Notes under the pieces: model-generated
Seen by the model: the letters and a program-made list of their open reading frames with translations, nothing else
What the model was told of the DNA's origin: nothing
Databases searched by the model: none
Assembly (NCBI GenBank): GCA_015065615.1
Contig: SVPY01000020.1
Span: 1 to 48,817 of the forward strand
DNA length: 48,817 nucleotides
Origin: Oscillospiraceae bacterium
Lineage (GTDB): Bacteria; Bacillota; Clostridia; Oscillospirales; Acutalibacteraceae
Direction: 5' to 3'
Shown: positions 34,634 through 42,556 of the stretch, in pieces
Position numbering within the stretch: the first letter of the stretch is position 1
Layout of the letters: the number at the start of each line of letters is the position of its first letter
Program-made: the position numbers and the translations under genes

Positions 34634-35967
34634 TATTTATTTTCCTCCTTTGCTTTTTTTGCTTCAAGTGCAAGGAATTCTCTTAAATATCCCTTTGCAA
34701 GTCTGTTTGTCTGTACAAGAGGTCTTCTTGCAGGGCAAATAAAGCTGCAGCAGCCGCATTCCATACACAAATTAACTTTCAGGTTTTTAAGCTCTGCGCC
34801 GTCCTTTGCGTTATAAGCGGCAGCAATTTTAACAGGCTGTAAGCTGAAGGGGCAGTGAAGCAGGCACTTGCCGCATCTTATACATTCCGTGGGCTCAGGT
34901 GTAACGGAATCCTTTTTATTAAGAGCAATAATTGCGTTTGTGTTCTTTAATATGGGAGCGCTTAAATCGGGAACGGCAATACCCATCATGGGTCCGCCGT
35001 AGAATACCTTTCCGGGCTCTTCCTTAAAACCGCCTGCAAACTCAATAAGCTCCTCTATGGAAGAACCTATGGGAGCGATAAGGTTCTTGGGCTCTTTAAT
35101 TGCGCTGCCGTCTATTGTAACGCACTTATTAACCAAAGGCATACCTGTTTTTACAAAATCAGCAATAGCTGCCAATGTGGTACAGTTAATTACGATAACG
35201 CCCACATCGATGGGAAGCTTACCCTCGGGTACTACCTTACCTGTAATATTGAAAATAAGCACCTTTTCACCGCCCTGGGGGTATAAAGAAGGCAGAGCCT
35301 TTACAGTAACAGAGCTGTCGGAAGCAAATACTTCGCTCATCTTCTTAATAGCTTCGGGCTTATTCTTTTCGATACCTACGGTAACCTTCTTAACGAGAAG
35401 ATACTTTTCAAGAAGCTCTACACCTTCTTTTATTTTTTCGGCGTCGTCTATCATGGTTCTTGTGTCGCTTGTAATATAGGGCTCACACTCGGCGCCGTTA
35501 ACAATAATCTCATCGATTAAGCTTAAATCTTTAACCGATAATTTAACCTGAGTGGGGAAGCCTGCGCCGCCCAGACCCACGATACCGCTCTTGGTTAAAG
35601 CATCAATAAAGCTCTTATAATCAGTAATTTCAGGGGGAGTGATGCCCTCAAAGGGAGTAAAAAGACCGTCGGATTCAATTAAAACCGCAGGAGCGAAACT
35701 TCCGCTTGAAAGCAGAAGATTATCGATTTTTTTAACTGTACCCGATACGCTGGAGTAAATATTGGATGATACAAAACCGTCTGCTGTGGCAATAATCTCA
35801 CCGACTTTTACCTGCTGATTTACCTTTACGCAAACGTTTGCAGGTTTACCTATATGCATGGCAGTGGGAATTAAAACCGTTTTGGGCATAAAGCCTTTTA
35901 CAGCAGCCATATCTGAAGTGTTTTTTCTGTGGGGGACGTGTACGCCCGGGAGAGAAAACAGTGGCAT
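34633..35967 (-). CDS. rnfC: Rnf electron transport complex subunit RnfC
   Basis: Peripheral cytoplasmic subunit that reduces NAD+ using FMN and iron-sulfur clusters. It has the N-terminal RnfC domain (GVHVPHRKN), the GLGGAGFPTQVKLS nucleotide/flavin motif, the NGAECEPYIT and YPQGGEK segments, and two ferredoxin-type motifs near the C-terminus (CIRCGKCLLHCP and CMECGCCSFICP). Length 444 is typical. First gene of the operon, preceded by a strong promoter. Confidence 0.96.
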   Translation of the reverse strand: MPLFSLPGVHVPHRKNTSDMAAVKGFMPKTVLIPTAMHIGKPANVCVKVNQQVKVGEIIATADGFVSSNIYSSVSGTVKKIDNLLLSSGSFAPAVLIESDGLFTPFEGITPPEITDYKSFIDALTKSGIVGLGGAGFPTQVKLSVKDLSLIDEIIVNGAECEPYITSDTRTMIDDAEKIKEGVELLEKYLLVKKVTVGIEKNKPEAIKKMSEVFASDSSVTVKALPSLYPQGGEKVLIFNITGKVVPEGKLPIDVGVIVINCTTLAAIADFVKTGMPLVNKCVTIDGSAIKEPKNLIAPIGSSIEELIEFAGGFKEEPGKVFYGGPMMGIAVPDLSAPILKNTNAIIALNKKDSVTPEPTECIRCGKCLLHCPFSLQPVKIAAAYNAKDGAELKNLKVNLCMECGCCSFICPARRPLVQTNRLAKGYLREFLALEAKKAKEENK

Positions 35968-36018
35968 AATTTTACCTCATTTCAAAGTGATATGATTTAA
36001 ACACAGTAAATCAAATTA

Positions 36019-36048
36019 ATTATAATATCTTTACACTATTATTGTCAA
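36019..36048 (-). promoter_or_regulatory. Strong promoter of the rnf operon
   Basis: Minus strand consensus TTGACA (36043-36048), an 18-base spacer and TATAAT (36019-36024), 51 bases before the rnfC start. Confidence 0.82.
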
Positions 36049-36130
36049 TCATTGTTAATATTCTGGCAATTATTTTCTTATTTCTTCTCTATATTGTGTA
36101 ACCTTAAGTATAAAATATCCTTTTGGCACA

Positions 36131-36176
36131 AAATTTAGCTCCGTACCCGACAGAGAATACGGAGCTGAAAATTTTT
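36131..36176. terminator. Terminator after the calcium ATPase gene
   Basis: Perfect 9-bp stem AGCTCCGTA/TACGGAGCT (36137-36145, 36158-36166) with complementary A/T flanks. The T-run downstream on the minus strand is short, so efficiency is uncertain. Confidence 0.6.
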
Positions 36177-36191
36177 GTTTTAATTTTGATT

Positions 36192-38807
36192 TTATGATTT
36201 ATTAATTTTTGCCGAAATAAATTTCACAGCCTCAATTATAATGAGAGGAACGAAAATCAAGCCTAAGGCAATAAGATAAAGATCTAAAGGAAGAATAACA
36301 AGCTCGAAAGCGATTCTTACGGGAGTAAAGAGTACAAGTGCCATTAAAGCCACCGCCGCCAAAGCAGCAAGGTTTAAGTTCTTATTACTGAAAACGCCTA
36401 TCTTAAAGAGAGAGCGGTCGCTTCTCATATTATAGGCCTGAATTACCTGACTTAAAGCAAGCACCATAAACGCCATTGTCTGACCGCCCGAAACGCTGTG
36501 AGTATACTTTTCACCTATAACGTAAGCTGTAAGGGACAATACTGCAAACATTATACCCTGAAGAACAACCTTTACGCCTAATCCGCCTGCAAAAATACCT
36601 TCGTTCTTCGGCTTAGGCTTTTTATCCATTACGTCGCTTTCAACCTTTTCCATACCTAAAGCAATGGCGGGTAAACTATCGGTTACAAGGTTTATCCATA
36701 AAAGCTGCATAGAAAGGAAGGGGGAGCGGTGCCATAAAAGCATAGCAGCGAAAACCGCAATAACTTCACCGATATTTGTACTTAAAAGGAAGCCGATAAC
36801 CTTCTTGATATTGGAGTAAATACCGCGGCCTTCTCTAACTGCATCAACAATTGTAGCAAAGTTATCATCTGTTAAGGTCATATCAGCAGCGCCCTTAGCT
36901 ACGTCGGTACCCGTTATACCCATGGCACAGCCTATATCGGCGGCTTTTAAGGCAGGAGCATCGTTTACGCCGTCGCCCGTCATTGATACAACGTGGCCTT
37001 TTCTCTGCCATGCCTTAACTATTCTTATTTTATTTTCGGGAGAAACACGGGCGTATACGGAAATTTTTTCTACCTTGCCGTCAAGCTCTGAATCGTTCAT
37101 GCTGTCAAGCTCTGTGCCCGTAACCGCCAGGTCACCCTCCTCAAGGATTTTAAGCTCCTTTGCTATAGCCGAAGCGGTAACTACGTGGTCACCCGTAATC
37201 ATAACGGGCTTGATGCCTGCTTTGCGGCAGGTCTCAACGGCAATTTTTACTTCGGGTCTTGGGGGATCTATCATACCTACCAGACCCAAGAAAGTAAGCC
37301 CGCTTTCAAGGTTTTCACTTGTTAAATTTTCGGGAATCGCATCTATAACCTTATAACCTACGGCAAGCACTCTTAAAGCATCGCCGCTGAGTTTATTGAC
37401 ATATTCTCTTGCCTTATCAATATTGCCCTTTACGCATCTTTCTGCCATTACGTCAAAAGCGCCCTTAACTATAACCACAAGCTTTCCGTCCATATCGTTT
37501 ACGGTGGACATCAATTTTCTGTCTGAGTCGAATGGGAGAGATGCAAGTCTCTTATATTTTCTGTTTATCTCATCCTTGATAAAGCCGTTTTTGTGAGCGG
37601 CGTATACGATTGAAGTCTCTGTGGGGTCGCCTATGTGCTCAACACCGTCTTCTTTAAATATAACGCTGCCGTCACAGCAAAGAGCCGAAAGAAGAAGTAA
37701 ATTCTTAACTTTTTCGCTGTTATTATCGCTTATATCTTCGGTACTTTCTTCGCCGTCAACGTAAGCTTTGGTTAAAGTCATTCTGTTCTGGGTTAAAGTA
37801 CCCGTCTTATCGGAGCATATAATGGAGGCGCTGCCCAAAGTTTCAACTGCAGGCAACCTTCTTATAAGGGCGTTCTTTTTTACCATTCTCTGCACGCCTA
37901 TTGAGAGTACGATGGTAACTATGGCAGGTAAACCCTCGGGAATAGCGGAAACCGCAAGGGAAACCGCCGTCATAAATAAATCCATGGGGTCAAGCTTATT
38001 TACAAGACCTACTATAAAAATAATCGCGCAGGCACCTAAAGCCACAAAACCAAGATATTTACCCAAATCTGCAAGCTTTCTCTGCAGGGGAGTTTCGTTA
38101 CTCTCTTCGCCTTCAAGAAGGTTTGCGATTTTACCCATCTCCGTATTCATACCCGTTGCGGTAGCCACGGCGGCGGCACTGCCGTAAGTAATACTGCAGC
38201 CTGAAAATACCATATTCTCTCTGTCGCCTATAGGTGCGTTTTCCTTAACGAAAGCCTCTGCATCCTTCTCGGAGGGAACGGATTCACCGGTAAGCGCAGA
38301 TTCCTCGCTCTTTAAACTGGAGGAATATAAAAGCCTTGCGTCACTGGGTACGTAGTCGCCCGCTTCAAGATGGATAATATCACCGGGAACGAGATATTTT
38401 GCATCTATTATCTGTTCCTTACCGTCTCTTAAAACTCTTGCGTGAGGAGCGGAAAGATTCTTTAACGCGTCAAGAGCTTTTTCTGCCTTACCCTCCTGAT
38501 AAACACCCATTATAGCGTTTAAAATAACTATAATAAGTATAAGGGCAGGCTCAAGAAATTCCATAGGCTCGTTTTCAAAGCAGGCAATTACAAAGGATAT
38601 AACCGCCGCAAGAATAAGGATGATAATCATCACGTCCTTAAACTGGTCAAGAAAACGCTGTAAATTGGTTTTCTTTTTCTTTTCTCTCAGTCTGTTTTCG
38701 CCGTAAGCAAGTATTCTTTTATTTGCTTCTTCGGTAGTTAAACCGCTTTTGACGTCTGTCTGCAGATATTTAATGACCTCGTCGCGTTTAGAGCTGTATA
38801 GATTCAC
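36192..38807 (-). CDS. P-type calcium-transporting ATPase (type IIA, SERCA-like)
   Basis: ATP-driven cation exporter, most likely for calcium. P-type landmarks are all present: TGES at 173-176 (dephosphorylation), PEGLP at 290-294 in membrane segment M4, phosphorylation site DKTGT with Asp333, and TGDGVNDAPALKAADIG. M4 and M6 carry AVSAIPEGLPA and LLWINLVTDSLPAIALG, the latter with the Asn and Asp that bind calcium in SERCA. An N-terminal cation-ATPase domain begins at residue 10 and the C-terminal 4-helix region is complete. GTG start with AAGGAGAA upstream. Manganese or other divalent metals cannot be excluded. Confidence 0.9.
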   Translation of the reverse strand: MNLYSSKRDEVIKYLQTDVKSGLTTEEANKRILAYGENRLREKKKKTNLQRFLDQFKDVMIIILILAAVISFVIACFENEPMEFLEPALILIIVILNAIMGVYQEGKAEKALDALKNLSAPHARVLRDGKEQIIDAKYLVPGDIIHLEAGDYVPSDARLLYSSSLKSEESALTGESVPSEKDAEAFVKENAPIGDRENMVFSGCSITYGSAAAVATATGMNTEMGKIANLLEGEESNETPLQRKLADLGKYLGFVALGACAIIFIVGLVNKLDPMDLFMTAVSLAVSAIPEGLPAIVTIVLSIGVQRMVKKNALIRRLPAVETLGSASIICSDKTGTLTQNRMTLTKAYVDGEESTEDISDNNSEKVKNLLLLSALCCDGSVIFKEDGVEHIGDPTETSIVYAAHKNGFIKDEINRKYKRLASLPFDSDRKLMSTVNDMDGKLVVIVKGAFDVMAERCVKGNIDKAREYVNKLSGDALRVLAVGYKVIDAIPENLTSENLESGLTFLGLVGMIDPPRPEVKIAVETCRKAGIKPVMITGDHVVTASAIAKELKILEEGDLAVTGTELDSMNDSELDGKVEKISVYARVSPENKIRIVKAWQRKGHVVSMTGDGVNDAPALKAADIGCAMGITGTDVAKGAADMTLTDDNFATIVDAVREGRGIYSNIKKVIGFLLSTNIGEVIAVFAAMLLWHRSPFLSMQLLWINLVTDSLPAIALGMEKVESDVMDKKPKPKNEGIFAGGLGVKVVLQGIMFAVLSLTAYVIGEKYTHSVSGGQTMAFMVLALSQVIQAYNMRSDRSLFKIGVFSNKNLNLAALAAVALMALVLFTPVRIAFELVILPLDLYLIALGLIFVPLIIIEAVKFISAKINKS

Positions 38808-38898
38808 TTTTCGTTTTCTCCTTGGTTTTTTTATAAATATTATATTATTCCGCTTATTTTAATATATTTTAAATAAACTATAAATCTTTGTTAAAATC

Positions 38899-39363
38899 TC
38901 AGTTATATTTAAAATTCTTTTCTTCAACCAAAGCTTTCTTATATTTTTTAACGTAGTATTTTGCCATATTTAAATTCTGCTCAAGGTAATTGCCGCACTC
39001 TTCTGCCTTTGCTCCGGGAATTTCGCCTTCGAAAGCGATAATAAAGTCGCACATCTTTAAAATATCCTCATATATATCCTCGGGCTTTAAATCACCGAAC
39101 ATAAGAAGGTAAGAGCCGGTTCTGCAGCCCATAGGTCCGAAATAAACTATATCGTCTTTTATGCTGCTGTTTCTTAAATATGTTGCGCCCAGATGCTCAA
39201 TGGTGTGAAGGGCGGGCATATCCACAACGGGCTCGCGGTTGGGGGACGTAAACCTTAAATCAAAAGTTGTTACCACGGTGCCGTCTCTTACGTCTTTTCT
39301 TGATACGTAAATACCGGGGAAAAGGTTAAAGTGGTCTATCTGAAAGCTTGCAATTTTATCCAT
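38899..39363 (-). CDS. luxS: S-ribosylhomocysteine lyase LuxS
   Basis: Cleaves S-ribosylhomocysteine to homocysteine and DPD, the precursor of autoinducer-2; part of the activated methyl cycle. Metal ligands His53 and His57 in HTIEHLG and Cys123 in AEECGNY are present, along with catalytic Cys80 in GPMGCRTG and Glu56. At 154 residues it is full length. GGAGGAATATT precedes the ATG. No pfs or metK is next to it. It has its own strong promoter, divergent from the next operon. Confidence 0.96.
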   Translation of the reverse strand: MDKIASFQIDHFNLFPGIYVSRKDVRDGTVVTTFDLRFTSPNREPVVDMPALHTIEHLGATYLRNSSIKDDIVYFGPMGCRTGSYLLMFGDLKPEDIYEDILKMCDFIIAFEGEIPGAKAEECGNYLEQNLNMAKYYVKKYKKALVEEKNFKYN

Positions 39364-39394
39364 AATATTCCTCCAAAGGATTAATTTTCAAATT

Positions 39395-39423
39395 ATTATA
39401 CCACAGAGAAAGCAGTTTATCAA
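39395..39423 (-). promoter_or_regulatory. Promoter of luxS
   Basis: Minus strand TTGATA (39418-39423), 17-base spacer and TATAAT (39395-39400). Confidence 0.8.
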
Positions 39424-39445
39424 CGGAATAAAAAAACTAACTGTT

Positions 39446-39467
39446 GGACAAAAAATTTCAAATGTCC
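39446..39467. promoter_or_regulatory. Inverted repeat GGACA-N12-TGTCC, candidate operator
   Basis: Two 5-bp arms (39446-39450 and 39463-39467) span 22 bases, about two helical turns. The right arm ends two bases before the -35 of the next plus-strand promoter, and the element also lies upstream of luxS. The TetR-type protein encoded downstream is the natural candidate binder (inference). Confidence 0.45.
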
Positions 39468-39469
39468 TC

Positions 39470-39498
39470 TTGTAAAATAAAAATATATTTAGTAAACT
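39470..39498 (+). promoter_or_regulatory. Promoter of the radical-SAM-like/TetR operon
   Basis: TTGTAA (39470-39475), 17-base spacer and TAAACT (39493-39498), immediately beside the inverted repeat. Confidence 0.6.
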
Positions 39499-39532
39499 AT
39501 ATTTGCGCTATATTTTAAATAGGAGTGTTTTT

Positions 39533-40540
39533 TTGAAAAGCTTAAAACGTATATTAGCCGAATCAATTGCGAAAAAAGCGATAAACGAAATAAAAGATTC
39601 ACCCGAGAGGAAATCCAGAAATCTTGTAGACCTTGCGCTTAACCTTGCCGAAGGTCAGTATTTCCGCGACTTTTTGCTGAAAGTGCAAAAAATTCTTCAG
39701 GATGAAAACACGCCCTACTACCGTATGGTAATAGACGCTATGAATCATATAAATACCGATAGAATTCTTACCTTCGGTATGAATATAGGCTACAACAGCG
39801 TAACCGTAGGCTCACCTAAAATACGGGCAATAGAGCAGGAAGAAAATTTCGATATCCCTTGGTCAATGTACCTTGATGCAAAAAAATTTAATCCGTCTTT
39901 ATTTAAAAGCTACTCCAAATTATTCAGCGAAGCTGTGGAGCTTGGAATTTACAGCTGGCATATAAGCGCGGATGAAAATCTTTTCAATTTATTAAAGCTT
40001 TTAAAAGAGCATGAGGATTGCGCCTTCGTACTTTTTGTTGACCCAGACTTAATAAACGACGAGCTGATCAGAAAAGCGGAAAATATAAATAACCTTATGT
40101 TTGCCGTAAAGTATAAGGAAGGGGCAGAGGACGCCTGCCGTCTTTTAAGAAGTAATATGATGCTCTATTCGGTTTATTATTCTTACACCGATAACGACGA
40201 AGATATTATCACAAGCGATGAATTTATTCTGAGCATCGAAAATTTAAGACCGCTATTTACGATTTTCACCCCCAACGCAAACTGCAATATAAAAACCGTA
40301 GATAAAATTTACTCCTACGTAAAAGAAACAAGGCTCAACCAGAAATTTATTACCATACCTTGGGATGCTTTAAACGACACAAGATATATCGACGGTAAAA
40401 TATCCGAAAATATCTGCTCTGCAGGCGTAAACGCAGAGGGCTTACTTTTCAGATTGAAGGATAATTATTCATGCACCGACCTTAAGGTTTTTGAAATCCC
40501 CTTACACGAAGCCTTAAAAAAAGCTTTGCCGAAATCTTGA
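39533..40540 (+). CDS. Radical-SAM-like protein lacking the cluster-binding cysteines (probable pseudoenzyme)
   Basis: Function unknown. The product (335 residues) follows the pattern of a Clostridia radical SAM family. It has an N-terminal helical region, then FGMNIGYN, then an E-x-NF-x-IPW segment at about residues 103-110, where relatives continue LLDPTSACNLHCTGCW. Here the corresponding LDAKKFNPSLFKSYSK has no cysteine at all. Later blocks also correspond: LGIYSWHISADENL (relatives have a YTGGEPL motif), HEDCAFVLFVDPDLIND and YTDNDEDIITSDEF. Five cysteines remain but none form CX3CX2C. TTG 39533 was chosen because AGGAGTG lies 5 bases upstream. A TetR-type gene follows 45 bases later. The family link is by eye. 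Confidence 0.55.
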   Translation: MKSLKRILAESIAKKAINEIKDSPERKSRNLVDLALNLAEGQYFRDFLLKVQKILQDENTPYYRMVIDAMNHINTDRILTFGMNIGYNSVTVGSPKIRAIEQEENFDIPWSMYLDAKKFNPSLFKSYSKLFSEAVELGIYSWHISADENLFNLLKLLKEHEDCAFVLFVDPDLINDELIRKAENINNLMFAVKYKEGAEDACRLLRSNMMLYSVYYSYTDNDEDIITSDEFILSIENLRPLFTIFTPNANCNIKTVDKIYSYVKETRLNQKFITIPWDALNDTRYIDGKISENICSAGVNAEGLLFRLKDNYSCTDLKVFEIPLHEALKKALPKS

Positions 40541-40585
40541 TTATAAAATAAAATTATAAATTAAAAATAAAAAGGAGGGATACTT

Positions 40586-41119
40586 TTGGCAGATTCAGGC
40601 AGCACAAAAAAAGCACTTGCAAACTCACTTAAAAGTTTAATGGCAGAAGTACCCTTTGTTAAAATAAATATAGCGGATATTTGCGAGAGATGCCAGATGA
40701 ACAGAAAGAGCTTCTATTACCACTTCCGTGATAAATACGAGCTTTTAAACTGGATATTCGATACTGAATTTATTGAGATAGTAAAGAAAAGTAACTGCCA
40801 GAATATAGATGAAGTGTTCGACGTACTGTTCGTTTACTTCTACGAAAACCGCTCCTTCTATAAAAAAGCATTACAGATAGACGGCCAGAATTCCTTCACC
40901 GAACATTTCAGGGAATTGTGCCAGCCTGTTTTTACCGAAGTGCTGGAGAGCTCTCTTTACGATAAAAAAACTACCGAATTCCACGTAAACTTTATATCCG
41001 ACGCTTTGATGTGCGCTATTTTACGATGGCTCACTTCACCCAACTGTATGGAGCCCGAAAAATTCTCGTCGCTTTTAAAATCGAGCCTTAAAGTGCTCGG
41101 TACCTATAGAATTGAATAA
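40586..41119 (+). CDS. TetR/AcrR family transcriptional regulator
   Basis: DNA-binding regulator of 177 residues. The N-terminal TetR helix-turn-helix is clear: VKINIADICERCQMNRKSFYYHFRDKYELLNWIF (residues about 24-57). The C-terminal half (DEVFDVLFVYFYENRSFYKKAL...) resembles the TetR C-terminal type seen in DhaS-like regulators, with no recognisable ligand. TTG start with a very strong AAAGGAGGG at 40571-40579. It is co-transcribed with the radical-SAM-like gene and probably acts on the inverted repeat upstream of that operon. Confidence 0.82.
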   Translation: MADSGSTKKALANSLKSLMAEVPFVKINIADICERCQMNRKSFYYHFRDKYELLNWIFDTEFIEIVKKSNCQNIDEVFDVLFVYFYENRSFYKKALQIDGQNSFTEHFRELCQPVFTEVLESSLYDKKTTEFHVNFISDALMCAILRWLTSPNCMEPEKFSSLLKSSLKVLGTYRIE

Positions 41120-41121
41120 AA

Positions 41122-41158
41122 CGGTGACTCTTCTTTTGAAGTGCCACCGCTTTTTTAT
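41122..41158 (+). terminator. Terminator after the TetR-type gene
   Basis: CGGTG...CTTC (from 41122) pairs with GAAG...CACCG (to 41149) with two mismatches, followed by TTTTTTATTTTTT. The T-run reaches into the end of the convergent CCA-enzyme gene. Confidence 0.75.
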
Positions 41159-42552
41159 TTTTTCGTTTTCTTTTTGTTAAGCCTTGCCGCCAAAGCAAGG
41201 GTCTGTTTTAGCGCGCTCTCTTTCTCTATGCCCGAAAGCCTTAATTTGTTTGCAAATTCCAGAAGCTCGGTAAAATTTTCATTGGGCTTAAGTCCCGCTT
41301 CAATAAGGTCGCGCCCCATAACGTAAGGCTTTTTTATAAGCTCATTGTAAATTTCAAGTCTTCTCCATAAATATTCGGCGTTTTTGCTTTCGTCGGCGCC
41401 TTCTTTTATTCTGCCTTCGCCGTCTGAAAGACCGAGATAAATAAGCGCAATAGGGTCAACAGCTTCGTAGAACATTTTATTTGATGCTTTAAAAGAAGAA
41501 TTCGCCCCCGCTAAAGTATTGGGTCTCATATGGTTTCTGACGAGATTCAGTACGTAATCCGTAAGCTTATTTTCATTTGTAAGCCTTCTTAAAAAGCTTT
41601 TTACCAAGCTAAGTCCCTTTATCTCGTGATTATAGGAATGTATTACTCCGTCAATCTCCTCAGTGGCAACCGCTTTACCGAAATCGTGGGTGAGAGAGGC
41701 AAGCATAAAGCCGATTTTATTTTCCACCTTATCTCTATACTTTGCCGCCGCATCAAGCACCATCATAGTATGCACCCAAACGTCGCCTTCAGCGTGATGC
41801 TTTGGGTTTTGCTTTACGCCTATAAGATTTTCAAGCTCAGGGAACCAGAAAGAAAGTTTACCCATTTTTCTTAGTATTTCAAAATATACCGAAGGCTTCT
41901 CGGCTTTTAAAAGCGCCTTCTCTGTTTCAAGATATATTCTCTCTCTTGAAAGATTGTTTATATCCATACTTTCACAGAGCTCAAAAGTTTCACTTGCAAT
42001 TTCAAAATTGAATCTTGAAGCAAACTGCGCCGCCCTCAATACTCTTAAAGGGTCCTCAATAAAGGTTTCGTCCTTTATGTGCCTTAAAATCTTGGCTTTT
42101 AAATCCTCAATTCCGCCGAAATGGTCAATAATCTCACCGGTCAGCACGTCCTGCAATAAGGCGTTACAGGTAAAATCACGGCGCTCACTTGCTTTTAATG
42201 TGCCTATATAAGGGTCAACAAAAATATCAAAATCCTTGTGACCTTTGCCTCTCACTTTTTCTTTTCTGGGCATTGCGATATCTATACCGTAATCCTTAAT
42301 GCCGTAAATACCGAAGCTTTCGCCGTAGCTGAGTTTACCGCCGATATCTTCAAGTATCTCTTCAAGCGCTTTCGGCTCAATTCCGTGAACTTCAATATCA
42401 ATATCTTTATTTTCAATCCCCAATAGCCTGTCTCTTACAAATCCGCCGACAAAATAAGCTCGACAAATGCAACCGCAACTGCAACTGCAATTGCCGCCTT
42501 TTTCTTTTACTTTTTCCGCAAGCTCTTTGGCTTTCAGTAAATTTCTTTCCAT
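41155..42552 (-). CDS. cca: CCA tRNA nucleotidyltransferase with HD domain
   Basis: Adds or repairs the 3' CCA of tRNAs. The nucleotidyltransferase head motif AYFVGGFVRDRLLG is at residues 32-45, followed by the KDIDIEV metal-binding motif. RRDFTCNALL, EDPLRVLRAAQFASRF and SRERIYLE are all typical of class II enzymes. A C-terminal HD domain (LTHDFGKA) is present. Odd: residues 21-31 read NCSCSCGCICR, five alternating cysteines directly before the head motif, encoded by a hexanucleotide repeat. I chose ATG 42552, which overlaps the upstream CYTH gene stop region; a TTG at 42585 would add 11 residues and has no ribosome site. Confidence 0.9.
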   Translation of the reverse strand: MERNLLKAKELAEKVKEKGGNCSCSCGCICRAYFVGGFVRDRLLGIENKDIDIEVHGIEPKALEEILEDIGGKLSYGESFGIYGIKDYGIDIAMPRKEKVRGKGHKDFDIFVDPYIGTLKASERRDFTCNALLQDVLTGEIIDHFGGIEDLKAKILRHIKDETFIEDPLRVLRAAQFASRFNFEIASETFELCESMDINNLSRERIYLETEKALLKAEKPSVYFEILRKMGKLSFWFPELENLIGVKQNPKHHAEGDVWVHTMMVLDAAAKYRDKVENKIGFMLASLTHDFGKAVATEEIDGVIHSYNHEIKGLSLVKSFLRRLTNENKLTDYVLNLVRNHMRPNTLAGANSSFKASNKMFYEAVDPIALIYLGLSDGEGRIKEGADESKNAEYLWRRLEIYNELIKKPYVMGRDLIEAGLKPNENFTELLEFANKLRLSGIEKESALKQTLALAARLNKKKTKK

Positions 42553-42556
42553 TTTT

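Noticed and set aside
34338-35479. Plus-strand frames (80 and 140 codons) within rnfD and rnfC
   Set aside because: Antisense to strongly conserved Rnf subunits and without ribosome sites.
36922-38187. Plus-strand frames of 66-144 codons within the calcium ATPase gene
   Set aside because: Antisense shadows of a gene with all P-type ATPase motifs intact.
38899-39480. SAM or SAH riboswitch upstream of luxS
   Set aside because: The leader between the promoter and luxS is only about 30 bases, too short for a known riboswitch.
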